In this document: positions 8,696-18,681 of the stretch, piece after piece
How positions within the stretch are numbered: position 1 is the first letter of the stretch
How the letters are laid out: the number at the start of each line of letters is the position of its first letter
From: Paraburkholderia azotifigens
GTDB taxonomy: Bacteria > Pseudomonadota > Gammaproteobacteria > Burkholderiales > Burkholderiaceae
Direction: 5' to 3'
DNA: 64,000 nucleotides
Assembly (NCBI RefSeq): GCF_007995085.1
Contig: NZ_VOQS01000005.1
Coordinates: 124,001 to 188,000, forward strand
Notes under the pieces: model-generated
Told to the model about the DNA's origin: nothing
What the model saw: the letters and a program-made list of their open reading frames with translations, nothing else
Database searches by the model: none
Translations under genes and position numbers: made by a program

Positions 8696-9630
8696 TCAAC
8701 GGCCATTCTTCGATTTGAACATGCCTAGGTGAAGCCTGAGATAGTATGCCTGCTGTTTGTTGGGGACTTCTCGCAAGTTCGCGGGAATGCCGAGGATCGC
8801 GCGATCCGCCTTTGTGACCCGGTGAGAGATCTGCATTTTGCCGGTCTCCGGTGCGAAAGCAATCAGGTGGTTGTCGAAGAGTTTGTCTAGCGTAGCAATA
8901 AGCGGTAGCCCATTGAACGGATCCAGACGCTGTTCATCAGTGCTGTCGTTCCAGCACTTGGCATGACTCGCAATCAGAGCTGACCGGATGGTAAGACCGG
9001 TCACCGCGCATTTGCCCCCCACAATTTCAACATCTTCTTGCGATAGATGCCCTGACCCAGTCGGGCTTTAATCAAAGCTTCGCGCTGAGTCGGCTTGAGA
9101 TCCGAGCGCCGGCCAATCGCTTCGAGATCCGTATGGATTGTCTCGGCACTATCCGAAGGTAAGGTCGCGCTGCCGGTACCAAGGTTTGATTTGCGGGTTG
9201 CCTTCGGTCCCCAAACTTGCAGAACCTTGTTACCTTGAGGTGGCGCCTTTCCTTCCAGGAATGCCTTGATCCCACTATCGATCAAGGGGAGTTTCCGGAA
9301 TTTATCTACCTCGAAAATTGTGCGATCCCCGTTAGGCCGTGATCCGGTTACAACGCCTGCGAAAAGCGTGCGTGGGTAGCCGTCCGACGTATGTGAGGCC
9401 GACGTCGGTAGGGTGGGAAGCACGACAAACATAAGGTCGCCGCGGGAAACGCGATTGGGAGCCACATCCCAACTGCCAGTCTCATTTTTCTTGACGAAGT
9501 CACGATTCAGTCTGTCGAGTTCGGCATCACCAGGCTTTCCGGTAACGAGAAACGCTCGCCCGCACTCGGGATACCGGTCTTGGTAGCTCTTTATCGTTTC
9601 TGCTTCATACATGGTGGCTTGGAATGACAA
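8696..9630 (-). pseudogene. HNH endonuclease split by a frameshift
   Basis: Two minus-strand frames together make one protein of about 310 residues. The upstream part (9630 to about 9001, 209 codons) holds a segment with GDLMFVVLP and TLFAGVVTG and ends KKMLKLWGANAR. The downstream part (9022-8696) continues GGKCAVTGLTIRSALIASHA...LDPFNGLPL, an HNH core of the HNH_2 type (the AVTG and ASHAKCW motifs). The intact reading would be LKLWGGKCAVTG. The break falls at the run of six C on the plus strand (9015-9020); seven would restore the frame. HNH proteins of this kind are common in restriction or defence islands. It could be inactivated, phase-variable, or intact with a sequence error. Confidence 0.75.
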
Positions 9631-9889
9631 AATTGGACGAAAATAATCCTACATCAGTACGGTTTCAGATGCTCTTAATCCGGTGTAACACCAGTTCAGA
9701 ACGATCGAGTTCGCATCGAGTGGCCATGCCGAGCGACTGCTCGACTTTGAAACCCGCCGTTGCGCCTCTGGCGGCCCGACTGTCGGCACCGGGTCGATTA
9801 TGCTAGTCCGCTATTCCCAGAAACAGACATTCGACTGCAAGTCATCGCGAATGAACGGCGTTGATCGACGCCGCCATCCCCTGCGATGA

Positions 9890-11287
9890 CTACAACAAGA
9901 TCGCTTGCTGCAGAAGTTCCAGGGCTTTCAGTTCGTCAAGTCGACCCGTGCGTGCTTTGCCTGCGAGCGTCTTGATCAATGCTTCTGCTATCGGCGCAAT
10001 ACCCTGCAAATTGTCCAGGCTGGTCGAGGAGGTGAAGGGCACCGGAGGCAAGTCTTGATGCGAAGGCGCAGCGGCAGGCATCGACCCAGCCGGTACCGCT
10101 GGGGCTACCGGAGCTTCCGCATGACTTCCTGCCGATAAACGGCTGGCAAGATCGACGGCTAGGTCATTTACGGGAGCTTCGGAGCTGGCGATGGTCGTTT
10201 CTCTTTGTTCCCCAACATGCGCAGGAACGGGTGAAGGATGTTTCGAATCGCCCATGGTGGTCGAACGCTTGCGCCTCGTGCGGGCCTCCTGGCTGATGGG
10301 TTTCCTCTGTATGCCATCCGTTACTGGCGCCGGCGGCGTGTCTTGCTTTACTGACGCACGCGCACGCGCACGTGGAGCAGGGGCAAGCATAACGGAAACG
10401 GATTCTGGAATTTCGGCTTCCGTTCGCGGGCTGTCCAGCCAGCCGACTGGCAATCCGAGTCGTTCCGTAAAGCGGTTTGTCTCAACACTGTCCATGCGCT
10501 TCTTGCCGTGGAGTCGATCAGCGATGTTGAATCCGCTCATGTCCATAATCACACCAAGTCGTACTTTCGATCCGTTCCGGCTCGTGAGAAGATGGAGATT
10601 AGTGCGTCGGATGTTCTCCACTTCGCCACTGTCGTTCAGTGCCAGGGGGCGCTGTTGTAGCGCTTTAGTAGACGCCGCGTCTTTTGTAGTCGAATCTTTG
10701 CGCGGGCCACGAGTCTTAAGCTGTTGTTTGGTCATCGCACTTTGACTGTTTTTGACGGTTCCCGCTGACCCGCCAGCTACTTTCTTTGGCATTTGTGTTT
10801 CCTCGGACACACTGACTGCTGAAGCCGCCGCTTGATTGGCAGTTTTGGCGGCAGGCGGCGCGGGCGCTTCGGACTCTGCGTCGACTGCTTCATTGATTTG
10901 AACGAAGTCGAGCGGTGACTTCAGACGGGCGATGGTCTCCTCCGTGAGCGCAGGGTTAGGCTGGTCAAAGAAGCCATGCGGTAACCCGAGCGTGGTTTCC
11001 ATGTGAAAGGCAGTCTCAGGCGTGAATCTTTCACCTTTCAATAACTCAGCCACGCGCCCCATGTTCGATTCGAGTGCGATGGCGATATTCTCTGCGCCCA
11101 CAGCGTTGACCAGAAACTGGAACGACCGTGTCGCGAAGATAGAGGCAATCTGGGCGGAGTCTTTGGCAGACGCCTTCACGTACGATGGTCTTTGCCGTTG
11201 AGGCGGAGAAATTTTCTCATGATGAGGTTGGCCTTGGCCTTGGCCGTGGCGTCGGGGTCCCGCATATCGCCCGCGGGCTTGGCTCAT
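9890..11287 (-). CDS. Putative DNA-binding protein with two HTH-like repeats
   Basis: The 465-residue protein has two similar Cro/C1-like segments. One is near residues 45-110 (IAIALESNMGRVAELLKGER...LGLPHGFFDQP), the other near residues 235-300 (DMSGFNIADRLHGKKR...LGLPVGWLDSP). Each ends in LGLP-x-G-[FW][FL]D. Between and after them are long Ala/Pro/Ser/Lys low-complexity linkers. The frame is open to 11587, but the ATG at 11287 has GGAG seven bases upstream and starts at the normal-looking region. Similar proteins occur in Burkholderia accessory DNA, and I cannot give a specific target. It may regulate the island or act as a nucleoid-type protein; this is inference. Confidence 0.6.
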   Translation of the reverse strand: MSQARGRYAGPRRHGQGQGQPHHEKISPPQRQRPSYVKASAKDSAQIASIFATRSFQFLVNAVGAENIAIALESNMGRVAELLKGERFTPETAFHMETTLGLPHGFFDQPNPALTEETIARLKSPLDFVQINEAVDAESEAPAPPAAKTANQAAASAVSVSEETQMPKKVAGGSAGTVKNSQSAMTKQQLKTRGPRKDSTTKDAASTKALQQRPLALNDSGEVENIRRTNLHLLTSRNGSKVRLGVIMDMSGFNIADRLHGKKRMDSVETNRFTERLGLPVGWLDSPRTEAEIPESVSVMLAPAPRARARASVKQDTPPAPVTDGIQRKPISQEARTRRKRSTTMGDSKHPSPVPAHVGEQRETTIASSEAPVNDLAVDLASRLSAGSHAEAPVAPAVPAGSMPAAAPSHQDLPPVPFTSSTSLDNLQGIAPIAEALIKTLAGKARTGRLDELKALELLQQAILL

Positions 11288-11576
11288 AGAATGCGGCTCC
11301 ATGCGGTGTGGATTCTGGATATTCCAATTATAGACGAGCCGGTGTGGCAAAAAACAGCCGGTCAGCGGACGTATCCAGTACTGACAGCTGACATGCAGTT
11401 CACGCCCGATGAACGTTCCTGCATGGCTGCTGCCGATGTGCGGAACATGTGGGCAATCCGGTGGGACGGGCCTTTGAGCGGTCACCCATGACGCCCGCCT
11501 GGCAATCGTATGCAAGAGTCGTCGACAATCAAACGCAACAGCCGCTCTATATGGCAGGCCCAAGCTACGCAACGCC

Positions 11577-11987
11577 TTAACCTGCATACAAAGCTAACGG
11601 TTGCGTGGTTTCTTGATTGATCCGCGAGCTAAATCGCGAAGTTCGACGTCGATCGCCGCGCCTAGCCTGTGCATCAGCTTCTCGCCATTGCGCGATCTGC
11701 TCGGGCGTAATGCTGGCGATAACATCTGGATGGTGTACTGCCATCCGCACAGTTCGCCCCGCCTTCCGAACCTCTCGGTAGGCTAAAATCGGGATGCGGC
11801 GGATGTACCGCCAACACTCGTATTCGATTTTGCTGATGTTGAGGCGCGCGGGAACGGCGTCTGCCTTGATGAGGCTCTGTTCGAATGCGGCGTCGGCTAC
11901 GCGCTTCTCAAAGAGCCGTTGCCGGCGACTGACAGCACCATTGGACGGTCGAGGAGGCGGTGGCGCGATCTGCATCTTGTTCGACAC
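11577..11987 (-). CDS. Hypothetical protein, 136 aa
   Basis: A basic protein beginning MSNKMQIAPPPPRPS, with a central segment YECWRYIRRIPILAYREVRKAGRTVRMAVHH cut by no stops and an Arg-rich tail. Composition and codon use look coding, but I recognise no domain. It lies upstream of, and in the same direction as, the two-HTH protein at 9890, so the two may be co-transcribed (290 bases apart). No function can be assigned. Confidence 0.45.
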   Translation of the reverse strand: MSNKMQIAPPPPRPSNGAVSRRQRLFEKRVADAAFEQSLIKADAVPARLNISKIEYECWRYIRRIPILAYREVRKAGRTVRMAVHHPDVIASITPEQIAQWREADAQARRGDRRRTSRFSSRINQETTQPLALYAG

Positions 11988-12125
11988 CCGCGTCGATAGT
12001 GATGCTTTCTGAAGCCTTTTCGGATTCGGGTACCGGTCGCGAAAATATTGAAGTGAGAACGTTTCGGTGGCCGCAGTCGTGCTGCGTGACGCGATGTGAC
12101 CCGATTGGGTGATGACCGAGGCATC

Positions 12126-12485
12126 CTATCGTGGACGGATCGCACGAATATCGGCGCTCGCACCGATCGAGGTGCGCCGCGCCAGGGAACCGATGTCGAA
12201 CGGGTACTCAGACTGCGAGACGTAGAGGTTCCTGATGCTCGAAAAACAAGTTCCAGCCGCGCAGGTCCGGTATGCGGCGATGACCGATGAGGTGTTCAGC
12301 TGCCGACACTTCCTGACAAGGTAATTTGGGACGAGAGACGGTGCGTCGCAATTGAGAAACTTTGCCGCATCCTCGCGTTCGCGGATCCCAAAAAGGTTCT
12401 GAAAACAATCTACAAGCGCATCGGGATCTAGCCAATGTTGCGCGGCGACGATATGGCTGATGTGCTGCTCTGCTATACACGGCAT
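12126..12485 (-). CDS. Possible small hypothetical protein
   Basis: The otherwise gene-free stretch 11988-12550 contains a minus-strand frame of 119 codons. The first 85 residues (from MPCIAEQHISHIV, through HWLDPDALVDCFQNLFG, to SQSEYPFDIG) read like a real protein. The last 30 are Arg/Ala-rich and less convincing. No domain is recognised and no clear ribosome site is visible. It could equally be a chance frame. Confidence 0.3.
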   Translation of the reverse strand: MPCIAEQHISHIVAAQHWLDPDALVDCFQNLFGIREREDAAKFLNCDAPSLVPNYLVRKCRQLNTSSVIAAYRTCAAGTCFSSIRNLYVSQSEYPFDIGSLARRTSIGASADIRAIRPR

Positions 12486-12550
12486 TCAAGAACGCTCCCG
12501 GCAAGGACGAGTGTTCGCATCCATGGGGGTTTCATTGGACGTTCCGAGCT

Positions 12551-13695
12551 TTAGTCTGCGATGTCATCGCGTGTCCAGTGCGGCAGGATAGGCCACTCGA
12601 CGGAACCTGCGTTTTCGCCCGTCAAGTCATGGACCGCACGAATTACGTAAGCGTGGCGTGGAAGCAGGTCGCGGTGAAGGTCGCGGACCAGGTTTTCGAA
12701 CGGTATCTTGGAGTCGAAAAAGCCGCCGAGGTCGAGCTCTGTGTGAGCAATGCGAAAGCCACAGTCGAGATGGAATGGTTGCACCGGATAATTGACCAGC
12801 GTGCATGAGGAGCGGCTCGCGTAGACTACGAGTAGCTCAGCTCGAAACCGACGAAAGACCGGTCCTGCCAGCGTCTCATAGTCGAACATGACCCGCTGTT
12901 CTGCAGTGAGCATCATGCGAACGTCGTTGCACGTTGGGGCGTCAGTGAAGACTAGCGGTTCAAACGAGAAGTTTTCCGTGCTGGAATGGAAAATCCACGA
13001 TTCATCAAATACAGCAGCGAGCGGGACCACGACGCAGTAGCGCTCCGCGACTAGCTCACGCATCGTATCTGGAAGCTCGGAGCTATGTAGCAGGAAGCAC
13101 GTGTCGGGCTGCGCTTCGGCGTGTTCACGAGCGAGCGCGAGGGCCGGCGAGAGATTCCCGACGCGATGGCGTTTCGGAGCTAGGGCTACGCGCTCTTCGC
13201 TATTCCAAGTCCATGTGAAGTCTCGCAATGACCGCATCACCAGCGTGGCGTCAGGAACCGTATCTTGCACGTCCGCCGTGTTCCAGCCCGGAAATGTTTT
13301 TGCCAGAGCATGATTGAGGTGCTCGTTTGCGCAATCCTGCGCTGACTGCCACGATGCTGCATGCTGGGCGTGCCCCTCCATCGCGCGAAACAGCGTCACG
13401 CTCCGCTCGGCCAGAGTCAGGTATCGGCCGAGGCGGCGTTCGAAATACCGACGGAGTCCGATCCTTTTAGCGCGCCTGCGAAGTCGGGATTGTCTTCATA
13501 TAGCCAGAACGCAATGGCGCCTGGCTCAACAAGATAAGAGAGGTACTCTGGGTTTCTGCGCACGAGGTCCCGGAGTAGGACGCTCGCATGGTTGAGCGCG
13601 ATGAGCGCGAGTTGTGCAGCCGCAGGGGTAGGACTGTGTAAAATTACTGGCGTAAGTATTGTACGAACGAAAACAAAAAAATAGACCGCCAGCAA
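12551..13695 (-). pseudogene. Family A hypothetical protein, frameshifted
   Basis: The N-terminal piece (13695-13417) and C-terminal piece (13399-12551) belong to one member of the island's family A. The N-piece ALNHASVLLRDLVRRNPEYL...NPDFAGALK aligns with the start of the 25418 protein (LLAATSHLALLDDS...NPRLTFQIY). After a one-base shift the frame reads RIGLRRYFERRLGRYLTLAER and runs into the C-piece, which has the family core TCFLLHSSELP...AERYCVVV and FRAELLVVYASR. The shift falls at the T4 run 13465-13468, where one more base restores the frame. The start codon is unclear (TTG at 13695 is possible). It differs from the other members by lacking the DSIPF C-terminus. Confidence 0.6.
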
Positions 13696-13883
13696 GGCTG
13701 GCCCCGAGATCTCGACACATAGCGCGACGTTTTAGCCGAGACAGGGTAGCTTGATGGCCCAGGCTGTATGCTTCCCTTGGACGCGGGAGCGCGCTCGATG
13801 TCCTGGAATTTCCTTGTGGCGTGTCGACGAGCTAGTGCGGTTGGATCGGGGCCATCCGTGACCGCATGAAATGGACTCGGGCC

Positions 13884-15041
13884 TTAAGACAGCATGTCTG
13901 CTATCCATGAGCCTGCGACTTCAGCCAATTGGGCCGGCACCGCGTTCCCGAGCTGACGCATAGCTTGCGACCAGGAACCCGTCGGTAGAAACGCGTCAGG
14001 CATCCCCTGAAGTCGGGCTGCTTCGCGTACCGTGAAGTGTCGGGCGCGCCCGTCGTCGAGAATGACCATATTTTCCCCTCCAGGCACGCCATGAACGCCG
14101 GCCTTCAGGGCTTTCGCGGGCGCGTCCAGTTCGCTTCCGGTATGCCCGGGATACTGCTTGCCGAACCCGCGCGGCTCGTGCCCACTAAGTCGGCCCGCAG
14201 GTGATGGTTCGCCAAGGCCAGCGAATGCATCGCGACAGGTTTGCCACGGTAGAACGTGCGGTTCATGACCGGACTCGGTGAGGGAGGAAAGCAGCTTTCG
14301 GTCGGCGTGACGGATAGTGCCCGGTCGGGAGAGACCGTGTCTCTGCCAGTACGTCCCGGACATCCACTTGTCCCAAACCAGTCTGGCGGCTGAGTGAGTT
14401 GGGGCGGGGAACGGGCGAAGGGTGCCAACGTCGCGCCGAATACCGGCAATCAGGACTCGCTCGCGCTTTTGGGCTGCGCCATAGTCGGCGGCATTCACGG
14501 GAATCATGGCTACTTCGTATGCCTCCGGAACTGCATCGGGATGTCCTCCGCGTTTCAAGGCGTCGACGATGCTAGCAAGGTACGGCGCGAACGAGGGACG
14601 AAGAAGTCCTTTCACGTTTTCAAACAGAAATGCACGCGGTCGCATTTGGCGGACCGCCCGGATTGCCTCGGGCCACATGTCTCGGTGGTCGGCTTTCCCC
14701 GCCGACAGGCCGCCAGCTGAGAAAGGTTGGCATGGAGGACCTCCTGCCACGAGATCGACGTTACTGAGCGCTGTCCAGTCGATGTTTCGTACGTCGTCTT
14801 CGAGAATCGATGGCGACGATTGCTCGGTATCTTCGACGAAGTGATGGCGTAACGTTGAGCACGCCTGCTTGTTGAATTCGGCCATCGCGACGTGATGGAA
14901 GCCAGCTTGCGACAGGCCTGTCGCCATCCCGCCGCATCCCGCGAAAAGTTCGGCGCAAGAAAACTGGCGTTCGGCAGGACGGTGGGTGTGGTGACGGGGC
15001 TCAGGCGGGTTGCCGTAAGAGCGCTGATGGGTTGTGGACAT
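13884..15041 (-). CDS. C5-cytosine DNA methyltransferase
   Basis: This 385-residue enzyme has the ordered motifs of the Dcm family. Motif I is ELFAGCGGMATGL (31-43), motif IV is GGPPCQPFS with the catalytic Cys104, motif VI is ENVKG, motif VIII is QKRERVLIAG and motif X is QLGNAVPAQLAEVAG. It transfers a methyl group from SAM to C5 of cytosine in a specific site that cannot be predicted here. A second Dcm-type gene lies directly upstream in the same direction (15232), with no restriction endonuclease adjacent. The pair may be an orphan or decayed restriction-modification system, possibly recognising an asymmetric site with one enzyme per strand. Confidence 0.9.
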   Translation of the reverse strand: MSTTHQRSYGNPPEPRHHTHRPAERQFSCAELFAGCGGMATGLSQAGFHHVAMAEFNKQACSTLRHHFVEDTEQSSPSILEDDVRNIDWTALSNVDLVAGGPPCQPFSAGGLSAGKADHRDMWPEAIRAVRQMRPRAFLFENVKGLLRPSFAPYLASIVDALKRGGHPDAVPEAYEVAMIPVNAADYGAAQKRERVLIAGIRRDVGTLRPFPAPTHSAARLVWDKWMSGTYWQRHGLSRPGTIRHADRKLLSSLTESGHEPHVLPWQTCRDAFAGLGEPSPAGRLSGHEPRGFGKQYPGHTGSELDAPAKALKAGVHGVPGGENMVILDDGRARHFTVREAARLQGMPDAFLPTGSWSQAMRQLGNAVPAQLAEVAGSWIADMLS

Positions 15042-15231
15042 GGCACGAGTTCTGAAAGAAAACTCGTGTAGCCGCTGTTTTTAGCCGGGTGAGGCGGCGC
15101 GGTGAGGTGCGCCTTGAACAACGCATCTTGAGGCGTCTGTGGTGCGTCTGGATAGCCATAGCGCCCCGCAAAGGGGGCGGCGCCCGAAGACCAGACGGAG
15201 AAGATCGCCTGCGAGACTTCCGGCGTTCGGC

Positions 15232-16569
15232 CTACGACCGAAGATGAGCGCGATAGAGCGCCTCGCCGATTCGACGTACGAGCCCGACTACGAGCGCATT
15301 GCCCATCAACATTGCGCGCGTGACATCCGAAACGCCGGGGTGAGCGGTGAATCCGCGCGGAAATCCATTGAGTTGCTCCAGCTCCTCCGGTGTCAGCCGC
15401 CGGATACGTCCGCTCGCTTCCCGAATTGCATGTTTCGTTCTCGACGGCGAGCTCCCTCCTTCCGACGTGATAATGGTCCGAGCGGGCTTGTCGAGTGCGT
15501 CCGGAAATAGCATCGCGCCCTCGGAGTACGTGTAGTCAAAGCCGCCCTTGTTGCGCGGGATGGTTTTGGCTCCTTTGGTAGCTCTCCACGCGGCCTCCTG
15601 TTCCGGCTTCACGTAAAAGTCGGTGGCCACGAGCCCGGTTTGGTGAATGACGTCACCGAGCGTCAACGGGGCGGCGTGCCCGCAATACTCACTGAAGTCA
15701 GCGATTTGCGCGGCCCGCACACTGACGGTGTGGACACGCCCGCCGAGCATCAAGCCAGAGTTCGAGAAGCGGGATTTTCCGTTCGACAGAGGACGGTAGG
15801 ACAGTTGCTCGTCGAAAGGGTCGGCGCGCAGCGTCAACGCTGGTTCGACCGCGTCAAGCGGATTAGTTACCTCGCATGGAAATGCCGACGTCAGGACAGA
15901 GGCTGGTTGCCATTGTGACGCGTTCGCGCCCAGGGTTGCCAACTGATGCTTGTAGATACTCGTGCTTTCGTGATACGCCACGATGAATGCTCGTCGACGT
16001 CGCTGGGCATGACCGTAGTCCGCCGCATTGATGATTCTCCATTCTGCTGCATATCCGAGAGAATTGAGCGTTGCAAGGATAACTGCGAAGTCGCGCCCTC
16101 GGCACGAAGCAGGCGACGCGAGTATGCGGTCGACATTCTCGAGAACAAGATATTTGACCGGCGTCCCGTTGTCCAGACATTGCCTGAGTAGCTGGGCGAT
16201 CGACCACCACAGGACGCCTTTTTTCCCTGCGAGTCCATCGGATGACGAGAGCGGCTTGGCCACGCTGTAGTCTTGACACGGAAAACCTCCTACGAGCACG
16301 TCAGGACCGGCGTTACGGACGGCCTCGCGCCCAGACTCCGATGCGAGCACTGTGAAAATGTCCTGGTTGATATGCGCCCCCGTCGGCCAATGCTTCCGGT
16401 AGATGTCGCTTGCATGCTGACGTTTACGTGACGGTTCGAACTGATTCGAGAGCGTGACCTTGTACGGAGAGCCGTGCACCGCCTCGAGACCCAGGCGGAA
16501 CCCGCCAACACCTGCGAACAGTTCCACCACGTTCAGTTGTTCCTTTGCTTGTTTCTCTTGCGCTGCCAT
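15232..16569 (-). CDS. C5-cytosine DNA methyltransferase
   Basis: A 445-residue Dcm-family enzyme: motif I VVELFAGVGGFRLGL, motif IV VGGFPCQDYSVA with the catalytic Cys, motif VI VLENVDR, motif VIII AQRRRRAFIVA, a long variable region, and motif IX/X LTPEELEQLNGFP...LMGNALVVGLVRRIGEAL. The ATG at 16569 is preferred over an upstream in-frame start because GAGGAAA lies just upstream. It shares FPCQDYS rather than PPCQPFS with typical type II enzymes of the Dcm/HpaII type. It is co-directional with the 13884 methyltransferase, 190 bases apart. No Vsr or endonuclease partner is visible. Confidence 0.9.
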   Translation of the reverse strand: MAAQEKQAKEQLNVVELFAGVGGFRLGLEAVHGSPYKVTLSNQFEPSRKRQHASDIYRKHWPTGAHINQDIFTVLASESGREAVRNAGPDVLVGGFPCQDYSVAKPLSSSDGLAGKKGVLWWSIAQLLRQCLDNGTPVKYLVLENVDRILASPASCRGRDFAVILATLNSLGYAAEWRIINAADYGHAQRRRRAFIVAYHESTSIYKHQLATLGANASQWQPASVLTSAFPCEVTNPLDAVEPALTLRADPFDEQLSYRPLSNGKSRFSNSGLMLGGRVHTVSVRAAQIADFSEYCGHAAPLTLGDVIHQTGLVATDFYVKPEQEAAWRATKGAKTIPRNKGGFDYTYSEGAMLFPDALDKPARTIITSEGGSSPSRTKHAIREASGRIRRLTPEELEQLNGFPRGFTAHPGVSDVTRAMLMGNALVVGLVRRIGEALYRAHLRS

Positions 16570-17081
16570 CTTGTTTCCTCGTTGTGTTGGAAACAAGTGC
16601 AGCGATGCTTTTTATCGCGGTATCTCGAAGGTTGTTGGTTGCGGGGGGCAGCGCCGCTATCAAAGTCGCAGGGGGAATCGACAGCGCGCTGTTTAAGTAG
16701 TCCGGAAACCAGAGCCCGCGCACTGGCCTTATCTGTCAACGCACATACTGACCATTTGTTCCTGAGCGAGTGAATGCCTTTTCGGTGGATCGCAACACCT
16801 GTATCTGGCAAGTGCAACGCAGGGCTATGCTGAACAACGAGAAAGGCAACAACGTGGGGTATATCGTTTAAGTGTGGTCGACGACTCCCGATCCGTCGGC
16901 TAAGCGTGACCGTCAAATCGGCGAGAATTGAAAAGAACTAAAGGCGATAGAAAATTATTTGATAAGGAATTATTCATTTTCTATTTGCCAATTGATAAGC
17001 ATTGCCATGTTTGTGTAATACCGTTAGTATGCGTCGCATTGCAATCGGGTGAGCGCAACGGAAATCCTACTGGGCGGAAAC
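16570..17081. promoter_or_regulatory. Long AT-rich intergenic region with inverted repeat
   Basis: There is no supportable gene. The stretch 16925-17035 is strikingly AT-rich compared with its flanks and contains the inverted repeat TAGAAAAT (16948-16955) / ATTTTCTA (16976-16983), with a direct AATTATT pair between the arms. It probably holds the divergent promoters for the minus-strand methyltransferase and the plus-strand family B gene, and is a likely target for H-NS-type silencing. The regulatory role is inferred from composition. Confidence 0.4.
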
Positions 17082-17720
17082 ATGGAATTTAAGAAGTTTG
17101 AGGCAGCGGAACAGGGTGATTTGCTTCAGTTCGGGCGACTTGCCCGAGCTGGGGAGATGGTTGAAATTGCCGAAGGTGCGGCGGCGCTGCGTGCGAGTGC
17201 ACCAGTTTTCGTGATGACAGTCGATCCCGCGAAATTGGCGCCGCACCTGGCTGGAGACGCGGGTATCGCCTTCGGCGCGTTCGAGTCGGATGCCTGCATT
17301 ATTGTGACGGTGACCGTGCAACTGGGAGGTGCTCTCTTCAAATGGCTGGCTGATCCTACCGACTCTGAGGTTTGGAAAGCGATCGACAACATGAGGCGCA
17401 CAGAGCAGATTGCATTTTCACTGGAGAGCGATTCTGACTCGTGGCTTCAGCCCTTTGGCGTTCGGTCCAGACTTGGTATCGACAAATATCGAAAAGAATT
17501 GGGGATGAAAGGGAAGCCATTTCTCCAGGAGGCTATGGCGCGCATTGCAGGCGGGACGATCCATGAGGGCGATCCGAGCATCCTCGTCAGCAGTCCCGTG
17601 ACCTATTCGCAGGTGGCAATCTTGGCAACGCGCGGCGTAGTGATGGCCGCAGAAAAGCTTCACGCGGACTTCTCTGCGTGGAACGAAGCGCGCAATTCGA
17701 AAATCGAAACCAAGCAGTAA
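17082..17720 (+). CDS. Family B hypothetical protein (short form)
   Basis: The 212-residue protein shares a distinctive segment with the 27648 protein: GIAFGAFES, then [19 protein letters not shown] and EQIAFSLES. The same positions in 27648 read FGNFKVG, YWLADSADPEVWRTIDNM and EVGFMLTQ. No membrane segments, signal peptide or known catalytic motif is visible. The frame starts at 17049, but the ATG at 17082 follows GGGCGGA and begins the normal protein. It follows an AT-rich regulatory stretch and is probably monocistronic. I do not recognise the family; I call it family B within this window. Confidence 0.6.
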   Translation: MEFKKFEAAEQGDLLQFGRLARAGEMVEIAEGAAALRASAPVFVMTVDPAKLAPHLAGDAGIAFGAFESDACIIVTVTVQLGGALFKWLADPTDSEVWKAIDNMRRTEQIAFSLESDSDSWLQPFGVRSRLGIDKYRKELGMKGKPFLQEAMARIAGGTIHEGDPSILVSSPVTYSQVAILATRGVVMAAEKLHADFSAWNEARNSKIETKQ

Positions 17721-17878
17721 CGCAAACCGCGCGGAAGACGCGTGGGGTCAGCGTTTCGTCGTCGAAAGCGCTACGCGGAAACGTGATTTCCCGCGTCAGC
17801 GGCGACGCGAGGGCCGCTGCCTACGATCGCGGGAAGCGGAGGCATCGAAGTGCTTCGAAATTGCGAGTGCGATGTAGA

Positions 17879-18649
17879 ATGTCTTCTTTTCCTCCGCATA
17901 TCACGCACATGTCGGCTTCCAGTCCCATGCGAATGATGGCTCCCTTGTCTGATGAGGAGCTGGATGAGCTAGATCGGTTCCTCATGTCGGACGAGGTATC
18001 TGATGAAGCGATGATGCTGGATATGCTCGACGGATACCTGACGGCCCTTGTCGTGGGACCGGCTACCTTGCAACCGAGCAAATGGCTTCCCGGGATATGG
18101 GGCTCTGCTGAGGAGGATGCGCCACACTTTCAGACAGCGGAACAGGGACAACACATCCTCGACCTGATCTTGCGCCACTACAACGGCATTATCTGGAGTC
18201 TGCAGGCCGATGCGGATGCTTTCGAGCCAATGTTCCATGAGACGACGTACCCGGACGACCCTCGCGCATACGTCGATGGCGAAGCCTGGGCACACGGTTT
18301 CATGCAAGGCATCGAACTGTCCCGGCAGGCTTGGCAGCCACTCTTTGACGATGCGCAGGGCCAAGCCTGGATGCGTTCCATCTATCTGCTAGGTGCTAAC
18401 CATGTGTCTCAAGAGGAAGAGGGGTTGATGAGGTGGCCAGCTCAGCGGGAGGAGCTGGCGAAGGCAATTCCTGCAGGCGTCGCCGCGATCTACCGATATT
18501 GGTTGCCTTATCGAAAGGCCGTTCAGGAGAGGCAAATAGCTACGACTATTGAGCGCACGACACCGAAGATCGGGCGCAATGATCCGTGCCCTTGCGGAAG
18601 CGGAAAGAAATTCAAGAAGTGTTGCGGAGCGGCAGCGGACCTTCACTGA
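17879..18649 (+). CDS. YecA/UPF0149-type protein with C-terminal SEC-C zinc motif
   Basis: The N-terminal 200 residues match the YecA/YgfB (UPF0149) helical family: [36 protein letters not shown], and [20 protein letters not shown]. The last 25 residues are a textbook SEC-C metal-binding motif, [19 protein letters not shown], as at the end of SecA. The ATG at 17879 is chosen because upstream residues are basic and atypical, though other Met codons at 17909-17936 are possible. Such proteins are cytosolic and their exact role is unsettled. Position inside an island of unknown families is unusual for this common protein. Confidence 0.85.
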   Translation: MSSFPPHITHMSASSPMRMMAPLSDEELDELDRFLMSDEVSDEAMMLDMLDGYLTALVVGPATLQPSKWLPGIWGSAEEDAPHFQTAEQGQHILDLILRHYNGIIWSLQADADAFEPMFHETTYPDDPRAYVDGEAWAHGFMQGIELSRQAWQPLFDDAQGQAWMRSIYLLGANHVSQEEEGLMRWPAQREELAKAIPAGVAAIYRYWLPYRKAVQERQIATTIERTTPKIGRNDPCPCGSGKKFKKCCGAAADLH

Positions 18650-18681
18650 TCGCTGCCGCCGGCCCCACGATGAGTGTATCG

